The notes: a model not told the origin generated them from the sequence alone. A DNA stretch of 64,000 nt from Thamnaconus septentrionalis (GCA_009823395.1 CM020504.1:25818705-25882704), one strand, 5' to 3'; shown: positions 46,338-57,610, numbered from the stretch's first letter. Numbers and translations are program-made.

Positions 46338-47436
46338 ACTTACAGCCTTCTGTTTCGATAAAGCTGACAGTTAGTGGTGGCACAGGGCGCTCCAGCGCTA
46401 GTTGGTCCATGGTTTGCTCCTGCAGAGCCAGACTCCTGAGGGACCTGCCATGATGTTCTCTCTCCTCCTGTCTCCTACCTGGACACTGATGCTTCTGTCC
46501 CCGCAGCCTAGATGCTCTCTCGTTGTTCCCAGCTTCCAGACAGCGTGGGTGTAGCGCGGTGCTGCCAGCCACTCAATGGAGTTGAAGTCATGTCATCATC
46601 TCGTCCCTGGGCCTCACCTGTAATATGGTGCTACCTGTTATCCAGAGGAGCTGGAGCCTCACCATGAGCACCTTGTCTCCACCATGTCTCCAGATAGTCA
46701 AGCCACTGATTGGCTCTTCCTGATCAGGCTCCTCTTCTCAGACTCCCATACGTCTGGACTTTTGGACTCACACGGGGCTTTGGACGTATGGACTCTTTGA
46801 ATGACTCATTTTCTTCATTGTCGGCGGTACTCATCTCTGTCTTTCTGTGGCGCTGAATTACATGTGGCATCCACTGCATGTGGCACTGTGGTTCTCGCTG
46901 GGGTTTCCTCTTTCCCCCGATACAGGTTTTTTTTTTTAGTACTTTTTCCTCACCCGGCTAGAGCATACTAGAAGTACTTTGTCCGCTATAATACTAGAAG
47001 ACAGACAAAGACAGCGATTCCTTCTTCAATGGTACACAAGGGTGCTTCAAAACCAGAAGTAATGGCAATATGTATCACACAATGAGTAGATGTAACAGTG
47101 AATGAGTGACAAGAGGGGGAAAAAAAAAACTGGTCATCGCAAAGCACTCAGTGTCTTCACACGCGTTACTGAGGAAGCACAGCAAAATAATGAGCAGTGA
47201 AAAGCTGTGACCATACAAAGAGAAGTGAACATTGGAATCATGTTGAGTCCTTGCAACTGATTCGTCAATATGCTCTGTTGAAAGCACCAAAACAAATCAA
47301 AATAAAACTGAAATAGCCTCGTCTTCATGTATTCAATCGGCAACTTGCTGCCATCGCGTCAACCTTGAACTTGAATTGATAATCGCAGCAGTACACAAGT
47401 GCATTCATGTACTTGGTTTTACTCAATGACGATGAC

Positions 47437-47867
47437 TGCGATTTGCAGGTGTTCCCACTGAATGGCGGGAATTCTGGTCAAATCTCGCGGTACAAGATTT
47501 GACCGAGATTACGTTGGCTTTTGTTTGTTAACGTTTGTTTGCTGTCCAGAATGGTTGTTCAATGTTATTATTTTTTTCTTGTAAAAAAAAAAAAAAATCC
47601 GTCTCCTCCTCAGTCCAATCATAATGCGCCATTTTCACTGGTCAGTCAACTGGTCACGTGACCCCGTACGTCACACAAAAAAAGTGTTTCAATGAGACTT
47701 TAGGGATATTCCTCTATATGGATCCGTGTGAAAAACCGCCTGATGAGAGCATCAAAACCTTTCAGCCATATTTGAGAGGTTTTTCCAAGTGGAGCTGTTT
47801 CCATCACCAGGTTTTTATTGACACATTTAGGTTTCACGCAATTCTAGGGGTGATGGAACTCAGCTAG
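47437..47867. mobile_element. MITE-1 copy with E-box palindrome
   Basis: Same family, ending TGGAACTCAGCTAG. It contains GGTCACGTGACC at 47652-47663 and the shared CCGTCTCCTCCT segment. The left terminus is lost. Confidence 0.65.
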
Positions 47868-48320
47868 TGTGTGTGGAAAACACGGGTCAGACGCTTGCCT
47901 GCCGGTTAACATCTTAACCTTCACTGAGCCTCCACATAGATGCATGACCATCGCTGTTTTGACAGTAGACAAGAATCACAAGTGAGAAGAAGTCAAAGTT
48001 ACAGATAAAGTCCCAGCGACTGTCACACCTCAAAGGAGGTGAAATTTGACCATCTACTGAGGGAGCGATCAGCAGCACCATGAAAACAATCAATGACAAA
48101 ACGTCAAAAACTCGCCTGAGGCTGCGGAGCGCTAAGCTAGTCTGCTAATGGACAAGCTAGTGTTGTCTGCCAGCAACCAACACTCTCTGTGTAGAAAAAG
48201 GGTTTGGGGTGTATTGCCCCATACAGCCCAATCAAAACAGTTCCATGACCCACTTTTGGTCCATGACCCACCAGTTGGGAAACCAGTTGACAATCCCAAC
48301 CTCTTAATGCCAGTCAGTTG

Positions 48321-48321
<1 letters not shown>

Positions 48322-48355
<34 letters not shown>

Positions 48356-48369
48356 GTAGGTAGATAGAT
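48322..48369. repeat. (GATA)n microsatellite
   Basis: GATA units with two GGTA variants. A (GT)n tract follows at 48749-48784. Confidence 0.9.
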
Positions 48370-48743
48370 ACTTTCTTGATCTCCAGGAGAACTCAGGTGA
48401 TCTTCATCCACCAGCCAGGACTGATGGCCAGGTCTCTCCAGGCTGACCAACCACCATGGTTCATTACAAAACTTTGCTGTGCTAGCTAGCAAAAACAGCC
48501 TACCAATAAATAACACAGCTTTGTGTGTGAAGCCATTTTAACAACACAACTTTATTCATTCCAAAGTGCACAACTGTGGATGGACTGCAAGGATGTTCAA
48601 ATGCTTCATACTGGTGGTGTGGTCTCTGTACATGGTACACAGCTATACGCCGTGTAACCGCCAGAAACTGTTCTGACTGACTGTACAACAAGCAAAAAAT
48701 GTCCAAAGAAATGTATCATATCATAAGTACCAAGATATGTATA

Positions 48744-48786
<43 letters not shown>

Positions 48787-49094
48787 ATAGTTTTTTTTTC
48801 TTTTTTTTAACATTCATTTGTTTTGTGACTGCGGTTGGTCAGTAAATTCAAGTCCAGCTGTAAATGACTGTTCCATATCTTGCGTTGCTTACAATACATT
48901 TTACATTACATAATCAGTCTTTCATGATCTCACTGCTGTGTGGATGCACTGTACTTGATGCATGACTGAGCCTGATGATGGTGGTGCTTCTTGTTTTGTG
49001 TTGTTTTGAAGCAGCTGGCAGGGAGACCAGGCGGTCAGAATAATGTATAGCAAATAAACTCGAATACACCACTGCTTAAAACTGCTTAAAAATC

Positions 49095-49445
49095 AGTCCA
49101 TCCATCTTCAATAGCTGCTTCTGCCTGAACCCAGGGTCCTGGGGGTCTGCTGGAGCCTCTCCCAGCTGTCACTGGGTGAAGGCAGGGTGACACCCTGGAC
49201 CAGTGGACACTTTATTAGGGCCACATAGAGACACACAACCATTCACACTCACTCACACACCTACGGACAATCTAGAGCTTCCAATTCACCTCACACGCAT
49301 GTTTTTGGAGTGTGGGAGGAAGCACATGGAGAACATGGAGAGAACCCAGCAGACACAGTGAGAACCTGGAGAACCCAGCAGAGACATGGAGAACACGGGG
49401 GGAGAACCTCCAAACTCCACACAGTGAGGGCCCAGGTTCCCTCAT
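49095..49445 (+). repeat. abundant teleost dispersed repeat, uninterrupted copy
   Basis: Starts near TCCATCCATCTTCAATAGC and runs through GGTGACACCCTGGACCAGTG, CACACTCACTCACACAC and GGAGGAAGCACATGGAGAAC to CTCCAAACTCCACACAG. It resembles a well-known interspersed repeat of many fish genomes. A reverse-orientation copy spans 42070-43015 around the nested 593-bp element. Confidence 0.65.
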
Positions 49446-49720
49446 TCCTTTTCTTTATCTATCGCACTCTCAGGGCCTCAACTGCTTGTATTGGCCCAAA
49501 TCATAAGGAGGGTCCAGAAGAAGCCAACCAGAGGGGCTCAGTCTCAACCACGACCCCTCCCTGCAAACAAATGAGAACCAATCAGAGAGGAGTTCAGCCC
49601 ATATAAACTCAGTCTGGTGTCAGGATCTTCGTTCTCTCTTGGGAGGTCACCTGGAGACTGGAGGTCACCAGGAGGCTCTCCTTCTTGGCTTGGTTTAACT
49701 CAAACTGAGACTAAGACTAA

Positions 49721-50392
49721 GGGCCAATCCCAACCCTCGCCCTTAACCCTCAATCCCAACCCTCGCCCTTCACCCTCAATCTTTGGCCCTCAATCTTGGC
49801 CATCAAAAATAAGTGTCAGGGCTATCTTGTGACTTAGAAATGGGACACCCCTTAAGTGCAGTTACGTCTTCAGACTGTGGGGGGCGGCCTTACGCCAAAG
49901 CTGCGTCCAGTCTGTCAAGAAGACGACGACGAAGAAGAAGAAGAAGACGAGGAAAAAGAAGAAGTCCTCCGTCGCTACACAACGAGGTATACAAGTAACG
50001 TGAAGCCGGGACCGCCGGTCCGGCTGACAAACATCGTAAAGAAAAAAAAAAAAAAAATGTTACGCAACAACGATGTCAATAATCCATAAAAAAGTATTGA
50101 ACTAAGACAATAAAATGGTTTGGTAATATTTATATCTTTATTAACTAAGAAAATACTTCCATTTGTAGCTCGCTTTTTTCGTCGCCATCTTTTTCAAAGA
50201 TGTCTTGGCAAAATACACAATGCCTTCTGGGTAGCCCTGACTCCCAAGGGTGGTGCCGGAGAATCTCAATACTGAGGGCGACCTTCAACTTGACCTTCTG
50301 AGAATCGGGACAGCACTTGCACTTCGCGTGAGCGCGCATTTTTGAGCTTGAGGGTTGAGATTGAGGGTGAAGGGAGGAATTGGAATTCACCC
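49721..50392. mobile_element. Harbinger-like 672-bp element with TAA duplication
   Basis: The ends GGGCCAATCCCAA and TTGGAATTCACCC form imperfect inverted repeats that extend into CCCTCAATC-type subterminal repeats on both sides. TAA flanks both ends (49718-49720 and 50393-50395), the 3-bp target typical of PIF/Harbinger. Inside is a GAA/GAC-rich stretch (49920-49965) and no transposase. Confidence 0.65.
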
Positions 50393-50920
50393 TAAGACTG
50401 CGCCTCTGGCCAAACAACGGGGAATCCATGTATCGCTAACCACTGCGCCACCATGTGGCCGCCTGCTTAAACAGACCGTGGGGGGAAAAAAATCACTTGG
50501 TTGACCAAGGAGTGCATTGCAGTTATGAAACAGGATTAGGAACGCAAGAAGAAAAAAATATATTACAGGAAGGATTTTTTTTAAAGTTTCCATTTTTTTA
50601 AGTTGAAATTTTGTGAAGAAAGTCAATGTTAAAAAAAATACAAAATTTTGTGAATAATGTAGGAATTTTGTGTCAACTTAAATAAAGTCAAAGTTTTGTG
50701 AAACTTTGAAAAAAAAATGTATATCTTAATAATTTATTTTTTCTTCTTGTGGCCCTTATCCTCTTCCGTAGGTAGCGAAATTTCAAGAAAATTTTGACTT
50801 TATTCGCGAAATTTCAACATCAACTCGAAATGGAAATTTAGAAGAAACCTCCGTCCAGTAATATTTTTCTTCTTGTTGTGGCCGAAATCCTCTTTGGTTC
50901 AGATTCACATTTCTCTCTAT

Positions 50921-51499
50921 TAGTGCTGTAGTCCTGGAGGTTGGTCCTGGTCTCCAGAACACTTTTAAGGGTCTCGGTCTCGTCTCGGACTCTGAGGCAT
51001 TCTTACTGGGTCTGGCCTCGGTGTCGGACTGGGCAGACTGGGGATTGTTGATCCAGACCAGTAGAGACTCAGCCAACACTGTAATAACACGATAATGACG
51101 GGAAAGAATCCAGCTGCTGCTGTTTTAAGCTCTGTTGGTGACACCCAGAGTGACACCCTGACCCCTTATTCCTAGTTCATTGATTTTTATTTTTATTTTA
51201 ATTTTATGAAACATTTTTTTCTTTTTCTTTTTTGAAAATGGTTCAAAATAGTTGGCAAAGCAGCAAAATGTTGAAGAAAATGATTCAAAGACGCTTTCCT
51301 GAAAAGAGACGTTGCTGCTCCATTTAGAAGCAAACCGGAATTTAAAAAAGATTCTGGTCATTTTATCTGTTTTTTTTTGGTTTTTTTTGTTTTTTTTGTT
51401 ATTTTTCCTCTGATATTTTCAGTCTTGGACCGGTCTCCATCTCGATGCTCTCTGGTCCTGATAAGATCTGGGTCTGGGCTTGGTGACCACAACACCGCT
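50921..51499. mobile_element. second copy of the TGTTGTAGTCC hAT-like element, inverted
   Basis: Alignable over its length with the reverse complement of 18711-19249: shared blocks include the GGTGACACCCAGAGTGACAC segment near 51138 and the AGACTCAGCCAACACTG segment near 51065. It is flanked by CTCTCTAT at 50913-50920 and 51500-51507. The duplication is exact but lies in low-complexity sequence. Confidence 0.7.
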
Positions 51500-52079
51500 C
51501 TCTCTATAAGTGGCATTCAAGAAGCTCCTCGCTGCCCACGCTGCTAACTAGCCCTCCTCTCCCAGTCAGTCTTCTGGAATCAGCACTGGCTGTCCTCCTC
51601 CTCCTCCTTCTCCTCCTCCTCCTCCTCCTCCTCCTCCTCTCATCCTTCTGGCCGCAGGCGACAAGTGACGGCGGCGGCGATGGAGGAGGACTTCTCCGGG
51701 CTCGCAACTTCTCAGTGAGGCGGAAGAGGGAGTGAGTGCGAATGACTGCGACACAAAGCGCTTCTGACATCATGCGAGCCTCGTATATCGCAATGTGAGG
51801 GCTGAGTGGGGGGGGGCGATGCAGAGTAAAGACAAGAAAAACAGCCAATAACAGCGAGTCGCTTCCTACAAGCAAAGCAAGCAAAGAGAAACCACCGCAT
51901 CCCTCAGTGCAGACACCAGCAGCGGGAAATTTGCCACATCACCTGAACGCAACACCGGCGGGGTGTTACGGCGAATTCGGCGTATTAAATAAATAAATAA
52001 ATAAATAATGTATCGCTGTGAAGGCATACATCGGTGGCTGTTGACAATGTGGACTGAGTGAAAGTTATTCCGAACCTAC

Positions 52080-52860
52080 CGTGAGGAGGGGGCGGCGGGG
52101 TCGGGGGGAGGGGGGGAGACCTCCACCGCCTCGTAAAGCGACGTAGACGTGCTGCGTTCAAGGGCTCGACGGTGCGGATGATGAGCAGCGCGAAGCCTCG
52201 TCAAGTCAGTCACACAGCCCGCAATGCTTCCAGGAACCGCGGCGACCTGTTAGGCGTCGATGGAAGCGCAAAGTTTAAATCGCGGCTCGAATTAGCGCCG
52301 GGCGCGCGCGGCTCCTCTCGCCCGCCGGCGACCGGGTGTGCATGTCGGGGCTCCCTCGCCATATTACCGGGGGGGACTGTGGGTACATGGCTGGCCGTCC
52401 AGATGTGGTGCTGAGCAGCCAGGAGTCGACGGCGACAGCCGCGCATCATCTGAGATTTCTCATCTGCCCGCCACCCCCCCCCCTCGCGCGAATCTCTCTC
52501 TCCCACGCGTGGAATAATAGCAACGCACGAAGCTTCCGCGATGGTGGTAAACGCCGGGAAACGATCGCCGCGCCTCCTTCCTCTCCCTCGCGCCGCCTCA
52601 TCCCCGCCGCGGCGGTCGATGGAACGCCTCGGTCCTCGCGTCTATCGGATTCCCTAATCCGCTGCGAGCCGGAGGCGCCAACAGGCGGCAGCTTCTGCAG
52701 CGGCAGAAGGTGCAGCGCTGTCATTCGATGCGGTTCTCGGGAGGTGTTTACCTGCAGAGGTTCTTCACTCCATCGCTGCGCAGCGCCAGCAGCTACATCC
52801 AAAGCACGGCCGCTGCTTCTCCAAGCGAGCGAGCGAGCGAGCCGATCACACGGCACTCAC
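52080..52860. promoter_or_regulatory. GC-rich CpG island, probable dlgap1 promoter area
   Basis: A dense run of CG dinucleotides (for example around 52260-52340 and 52555-52680) contrasts with the AT-rich flanks. It lies upstream of dlgap1 on the minus strand and about 4 kb upstream of the anhydrase on the plus strand. A GT repeat (52868-52909) and a CAT repeat (52921-52965) flank it. No TATA box is evident on the minus strand, which suits a housekeeping/neuronal CpG promoter. Confidence 0.45.
52752..52860 (-). other. candidate dlgap1 5' noncoding first exon
   Basis: On the minus strand an excellent donor, CTGCAG|GTAAAC, falls at 52752/52751 at the edge of a GC- and CpG-rich stretch (about 52080-52860). 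This would supply the upstream exon that the acceptor at 33199 requires. It contains a minimal upstream ORF (ATG GAG TGA, 52773-52765). The 5' end is a guess. The link to dlgap1 is inference from orientation, donor quality and position. Confidence 0.4.
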
Positions 52861-52867
52861 TGGGGGA

Positions 52868-52899
<32 letters not shown>

Positions 52900-52914
<15 letters not shown>

Positions 52915-52935
52915 GGGGCATCACCATCATCATCA

Positions 52936-52966
<31 letters not shown>

Positions 52967-55688
52967 GTGGCGCAAAGCCCGATCCATTTGCGGCGAGAGA
53001 CGCTGAGGAGGAGGTCCTCAAGAAAAGTTGCTTCGCGTTTCACAAAGTGATCGCTTGGAAATATAAAATGCGTCTTCTTCCTGGAGAACGGACGGAATGT
53101 ACGGCAGCGCAGCCCAGCATAGCTGCAGTACAGCACATCGATGCAAGTGACTGTAAATGATCGGATCGTCCTAACAGCCAATTTAGTCTATGTATATCTA
53201 TCAATACACACATATTTATATAGATAGATAGATATATAGATAGATATAGATATATAGATAGATATACAGGTAGGTAGGCTACGTGTGTGTACACCCCCGT
53301 TCCTGCCTTTGTCATCCTAGACGCACCTGATCAGAGGTGTGAAGTGTTTGGAGGAATCTTGTTGATAATTGATCACGCTCGCTCCTGTGTTGAATGAACG
53401 AGAGTGGTTCCGGTTCTGGGTGGACCCGGCGCCACTCGACCACTCACGTGAAAGCAACGGAATAGGAGAGCAGGCTGGGGACTGCGGATGGGAAATGCAT
53501 CACGCTGGGCTTCACACGATAAACACCTTTGTGTGATTTGCTTGGACAGCTCCTCCAGGATGGATTCCCCCTGGAGGCTGGATGGAGACTGCAGCTCCAT
53601 CACGGCATTCTTGGGAACCTCTTTAGTTTTGTTTTTTTTGCAACTATGGCTGTGTAATTGATGCACAGTTCTGTTCGCAGTGGTGGCGCTCACACACAGT
53701 AGTTTTTTTTTAGGTTTCCCTAAGATGTGGCTAAATGGCAGAAGACCACTTCACCTCTCACACAATTTACAGACACAGAGGAAAAAAATAGCAGTCGCTT
53801 ACCCGACGCCGGCTGACCTTGAAGGCATAAGCCATTGAAACAATGTAGGTGTGGCAAGGCACAGAGGGTCCAGGCGGGCTTGGAGCCCTAGACTCCCAGG
53901 TAATAGTCACCCTTGGCCTAGCAGCCAGGGCGCGTGATCAATCGGAGGCATCGCGACAGGACCCTCACACTGTCACGTGGATACGAGGAGTCCCAGAAGA
54001 AGCAGAGGGTGACAGAGTTCTTCTAAAGTTCAACCAAATTGGCTTCCCGAACTGAAAGACTCAGAGCCTGGAGATCACGGCAGCGCACCGAGTGGGTCTG
54101 GACAAACCAAATCGCTCAACAACCAGAACCATTATTTATAATCCGCTCAAATCCACCGCCAGGGCTGGCGTTCATCTGGCGGCAGGAGAAGCTGCGCGCG
54201 GGCAGGAGGACGGCCGGCCGGGCGGGCGGAGAAATCAGCCTCAGTGCTGACTGCAGCGATCGCGCTGTGCTTGCGATGACGGGAGTTTTCTGCAGCCATG
54301 GATGAAGCAGGGAAACTGAGCTGTCGCCATTCCCTTCTGTTTCCCACCAGGCTGAAGATGGTCGAGAGATCCGCACATCACATCTTCAACACGGGCAGGA
54401 AGGCCGATGTCTTGGAGGAGGAGGTCACTGCGGCGACCCTCGTCTTCTTCAGAGTCATTTCAATCAAGAGCTGAACACCAGTGGGGCTTCAAAGACACTG
54501 ATTTTGCTGCAACTTTGCTTTTGCTTCATTTTCAAATTGGCTCCATGATGTTTTCTCCATATCCCTCATCCATATTTATAAACCCCTCTGTCAACTTTTA
54601 GAAGCCACTGTGGTCCACCAGGCAAGAGGTTGGCCCACCACTGGTCTAAAGAGTTGCACACAGAAATAAATAACACTCAACAGTGACCAGAGGACACCTG
54701 CTGTGTTAAATGCCTGGTCAGTCCTCTAGATGGCAGCAATGAACGTTTGCTAAGCCCAGCTGGTGTCAAAGTCTGCTTCTGCATTCATAGCGACAACGCT
54801 CATTGAAGCGCCATCAGAAAGGTTCAGTGAGAAAATAACCATTAACTCACCTGAAATATAATTGTATGTTCACAGACATACAAGCTGACATTAAAAAAAG
54901 AATCAGGAGGAAAACGCCAAGAAGCAAAATGTGATTAAACAAACCTGCCAGTTTGTCCCCTGTTAAAGAGTGACAAGCATTGCTGTCACCTTTACAGGCC
55001 CCATCAAAACAATAAGCAGCAAAATAGGATTCAAAGACATGTCAAAGCAACAGAAAACAGAATCAGGTTCTGGATTGTTTTCTTAAAAAAAAAAAAAAAA
55101 AGCAAGCAATGAACATGTGTGACTGTGGGGCAGAACATCAGAGGAAAAAAAGACAGAAAATAAAATACTGTCCAAGTCAAAACATTGTTTCATTCATGAG
55201 ATATTTCTGTATGAAGAGCAAATAAAAAGACACAATAACACCCAAAAGTTTAGACTTTGCGTTCATTATCATTTTTGACACAAGGTGGCAGCAGTTCATA
55301 AAAACTCATGCATGTATTGGGGTATAAAGGTGAGAGGAGGAGGGAGGAGCAAAGGAAGTGGCAGAGCGCCAACAACTGAGACAACCGGAAGCTGAGAACT
55401 TTTTGGAAAAAAAAACAAAAAAACTTGGTTTATTTTGGGTTTACAAGAATCAAGACAAGACAAAAACACACAACAATGGACTGGACTTTCTGTTGGCAAC
55501 AAAAACACACTCCTCCTGTGCTGTGCACGTCATGGCAAGAGTGGAATTGGTTTGAACTGAAGCTTTTGAGGAATGATAGAAACACAAATCCCAGCAGTCA
55601 CTGGAAAAAAAACTCAACTAAAGTTGTTTGTCAAGTTCCTCCACAATAACACAGTCTGTAGAATAACTTAGATCAGAACTTACTCTAT

Positions 55689-55729
<41 letters not shown>

Positions 55730-56719
55730 GCAGCTTTGACTGAGCAGCAGCTGCCAACTAACTGACATCCTGCACTGCTCCATGTCCGCAGGTGTTCACA
55801 GTAGTTCACTGTCTCATGGTCAGATATTGTATTGAGATTTAATTGGAGAATGCAATAGAGCCACTTAACACAATAAAAGACTGTAAACTGTGCAAGCAAT
55901 CAGGCAATGACTCTATTGTGCTTTTTTTTTTTTTTTTTTTTTAACAGTTAAGTGCTGTAAATAACAACTGCGTGCTGCTGTATCGCAGTCTTTTGTGGCA
56001 CGAAAGCCATTAAATTACAGTACATAGTTGGAGTTTTACTATAATGTACTGCGAAATGTTGACAGTGAAATGACTGTGACAGTGATGCAGCTGGTAGCCA
56101 GTAATTGACAGTACATTTACAGCACTTTTTTTTTTTGTTGTTTTTACAGTGTGAGCTTCTCAACCACCACGTCAGGCTGAGGAGGTTCCATTCAAAAACA
56201 CCGCAGCAGTACCTTCACTGTCCAGTGGTGGAGTCTCTCTGCGTGATACGCAGCTATGCGCCGCATAATCACGTCAAAAGGTTCCGAATGACCGCAAAGC
56301 CGCTAAAAAAAAAAAAAAAAAAAAAAAATGTCTTGTATTGCTTACAATAAATTTACATTTAGACAATGACGTCATCAGTCTTTCATGTGGATGCTGGATA
56401 CTTCATCGGCTGAGCCTGGTGATGATGATGATGATGATGCTTCTGGTTTTGTGTTGTTTTGAAGCAGCTGCTGCCGATGGACGGATGCCAATCAGAGAAT
56501 AAACTCCAACTACACCGCTGGTCCCGACTGTTAGAAGTGCGGCTGCAGGCTGTGGAGGCGGTAGTTTGACGTCACTTCTCCTGCGGATGGAAGATTATTG
56601 GGTCTTAATTGAAGAGCAGTCGGCATAATGGGGCCAAACAGACGAGGACCACAGAGGTCGTGTCTGAAAGCGCCTCATCTCGGCGTGGCTGCAGCGCGCG
56701 GACTCTCACCTTGGCTGAC
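52900..56719. other. intergenic region between the two gene heads
   Basis: Contains CAT and GATA-like repeats (52921-53275), a second GC-rich patch (about 54150-54420), the shared repeat at 54450, an AC repeat (55683-55726) and a block at 56222-56520 related to 48611-49075. No protein gene was recognised. Confidence 0.5.
54450..54650. repeat. dispersed repeat shared with 11765-11965
   Basis: Second copy of the repeat, ending GGTTGGCCCACCACTGGTCT. It lies in the dlgap1-anhydrase intergenic region. Confidence 0.5.
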
Positions 56720-56730
56720 TATATAAAGGC
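56720..56730 (+). promoter_or_regulatory. TATA box of the carbonic anhydrase gene
   Basis: CTATATAAAGG lies about 95 nt before the start codon, giving a predicted start site near 56750 and a short 5' UTR. A 10-bp tandem duplication (ACTCAGTACC, 56761-56780) lies in that UTR. An inverted CCAAT (ATTGG, about 56597) lies 120 nt upstream of the TATA box. Confidence 0.75.
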
Positions 56731-56814
56731 AGCGGCGGCGGCGGCCAGACGCGCATTATCACTCAGTACCACTCAGTACCTCCACAGTCTCAGCGCGTCT
56801 TGGTGTCAGCAGCC

Positions 56815-56848
56815 ATGGCTCATGGATGGGGATACGGACCGAACAACG
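56815..56848 (+). CDS. cahz: carbonic anhydrase exon 1
   Basis: ATG in a good context (GCCATGG) starts [11 protein letters not shown] plus one base of a glycine codon. Donor G|GTGAGC at 56849. The WGYG motif is the usual start of cytosolic alpha-CAs. Confidence 0.93.
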
Positions 56849-57401
56849 GTGAGCTTCTCTCCAACTGGAGCTCCATCAAACTATTCATTAAATAGAAGTT
56901 TGCTTGTGAAGGTTCTCAGTCACCCAGCTCACCTTCAAGAAGGTTCAGTTGGGGCAAGTGGGCTTGACATCTTGAAGATGTTTCGAGAAGCTCCGATGGG
57001 TTCAATTGGCCCAGTGGGTTTCATTTTATTAAATAAACTGTGTCTCATATTATGAAATGTATTGATTTGCATTAATACAGAGTTGTGTTAATAATGCTGC
57101 TTGCTGAACAAAGGTCACTTCCAGAAAGTGTTCAAAAGGAAAGCAGGTGTGACATTACAAGTGTTTGTTTACTGTACAAAGAGCCGTTAGAGGTATGAAA
57201 AGGTGTGTGTCTGTGACAGGGGTGAAATTATGGAACCACATCAAAATACATGTAAAGATGTGTTCAGATGGTTTTTAAAACATTGGTCTGTTAAAATATC
57301 TTTGAGGGATACGCAGGAACAAAGTAAAGTTTTTTCTTTTATATTATTATTTGAATGTATATTTTGCTTGATTCAATGTTTTTGATGCTAGAAAAAAACA
57401 T

Positions 57402-57462
<61 letters not shown>

Positions 57463-57610
57463 GATTAAGATTAAGAAGCTTTATTGTCAAGCTTTATTGG
57501 CAACATCTCTCAAGTAGCAGCATACACAGGTAAAAGTTTTTAAAAAATAAAATAAAACGACATAAAGTGCAATTGAAATAAAAAAAAAAAAAAAATTACA
57601 ATTACAATAA

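Larger units (their letters stand above)
33199..52751 (-). other. inferred first dlgap1 intron
   Basis: About 19.5 kb of mostly repeats: MITE-1 (34781, 38216, 47437), hairpin (39462), SINE pieces (41702, 43676, 47986), nested elements (42070-43015), hAT (45811), dispersed repeat (49095), Harbinger-like element (49721) and hAT-like element (50921). Stretches 35300-38200, 39500-41700 and 46350-47400 show nothing recognisable apart from GC-richer sequence at 37300-37950. Confidence 0.5.

Noticed and set aside
48611..49445. Decayed tandem copy of the anhydrase gene
   Set aside because: Only the upstream-like block is shared with 56222-56520. No anhydrase exon (QFHFHW, LHLVHW or SLTTPP) is found near 49 kb, so a lost gene duplicate cannot be claimed.
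52336..53160. 274-codon plus-strand open frame
   Set aside because: Composed of CpG-island sequence, GT repeat (CVCVCV) and CAT repeat (SSSS); a typical GC-rich chance frame.
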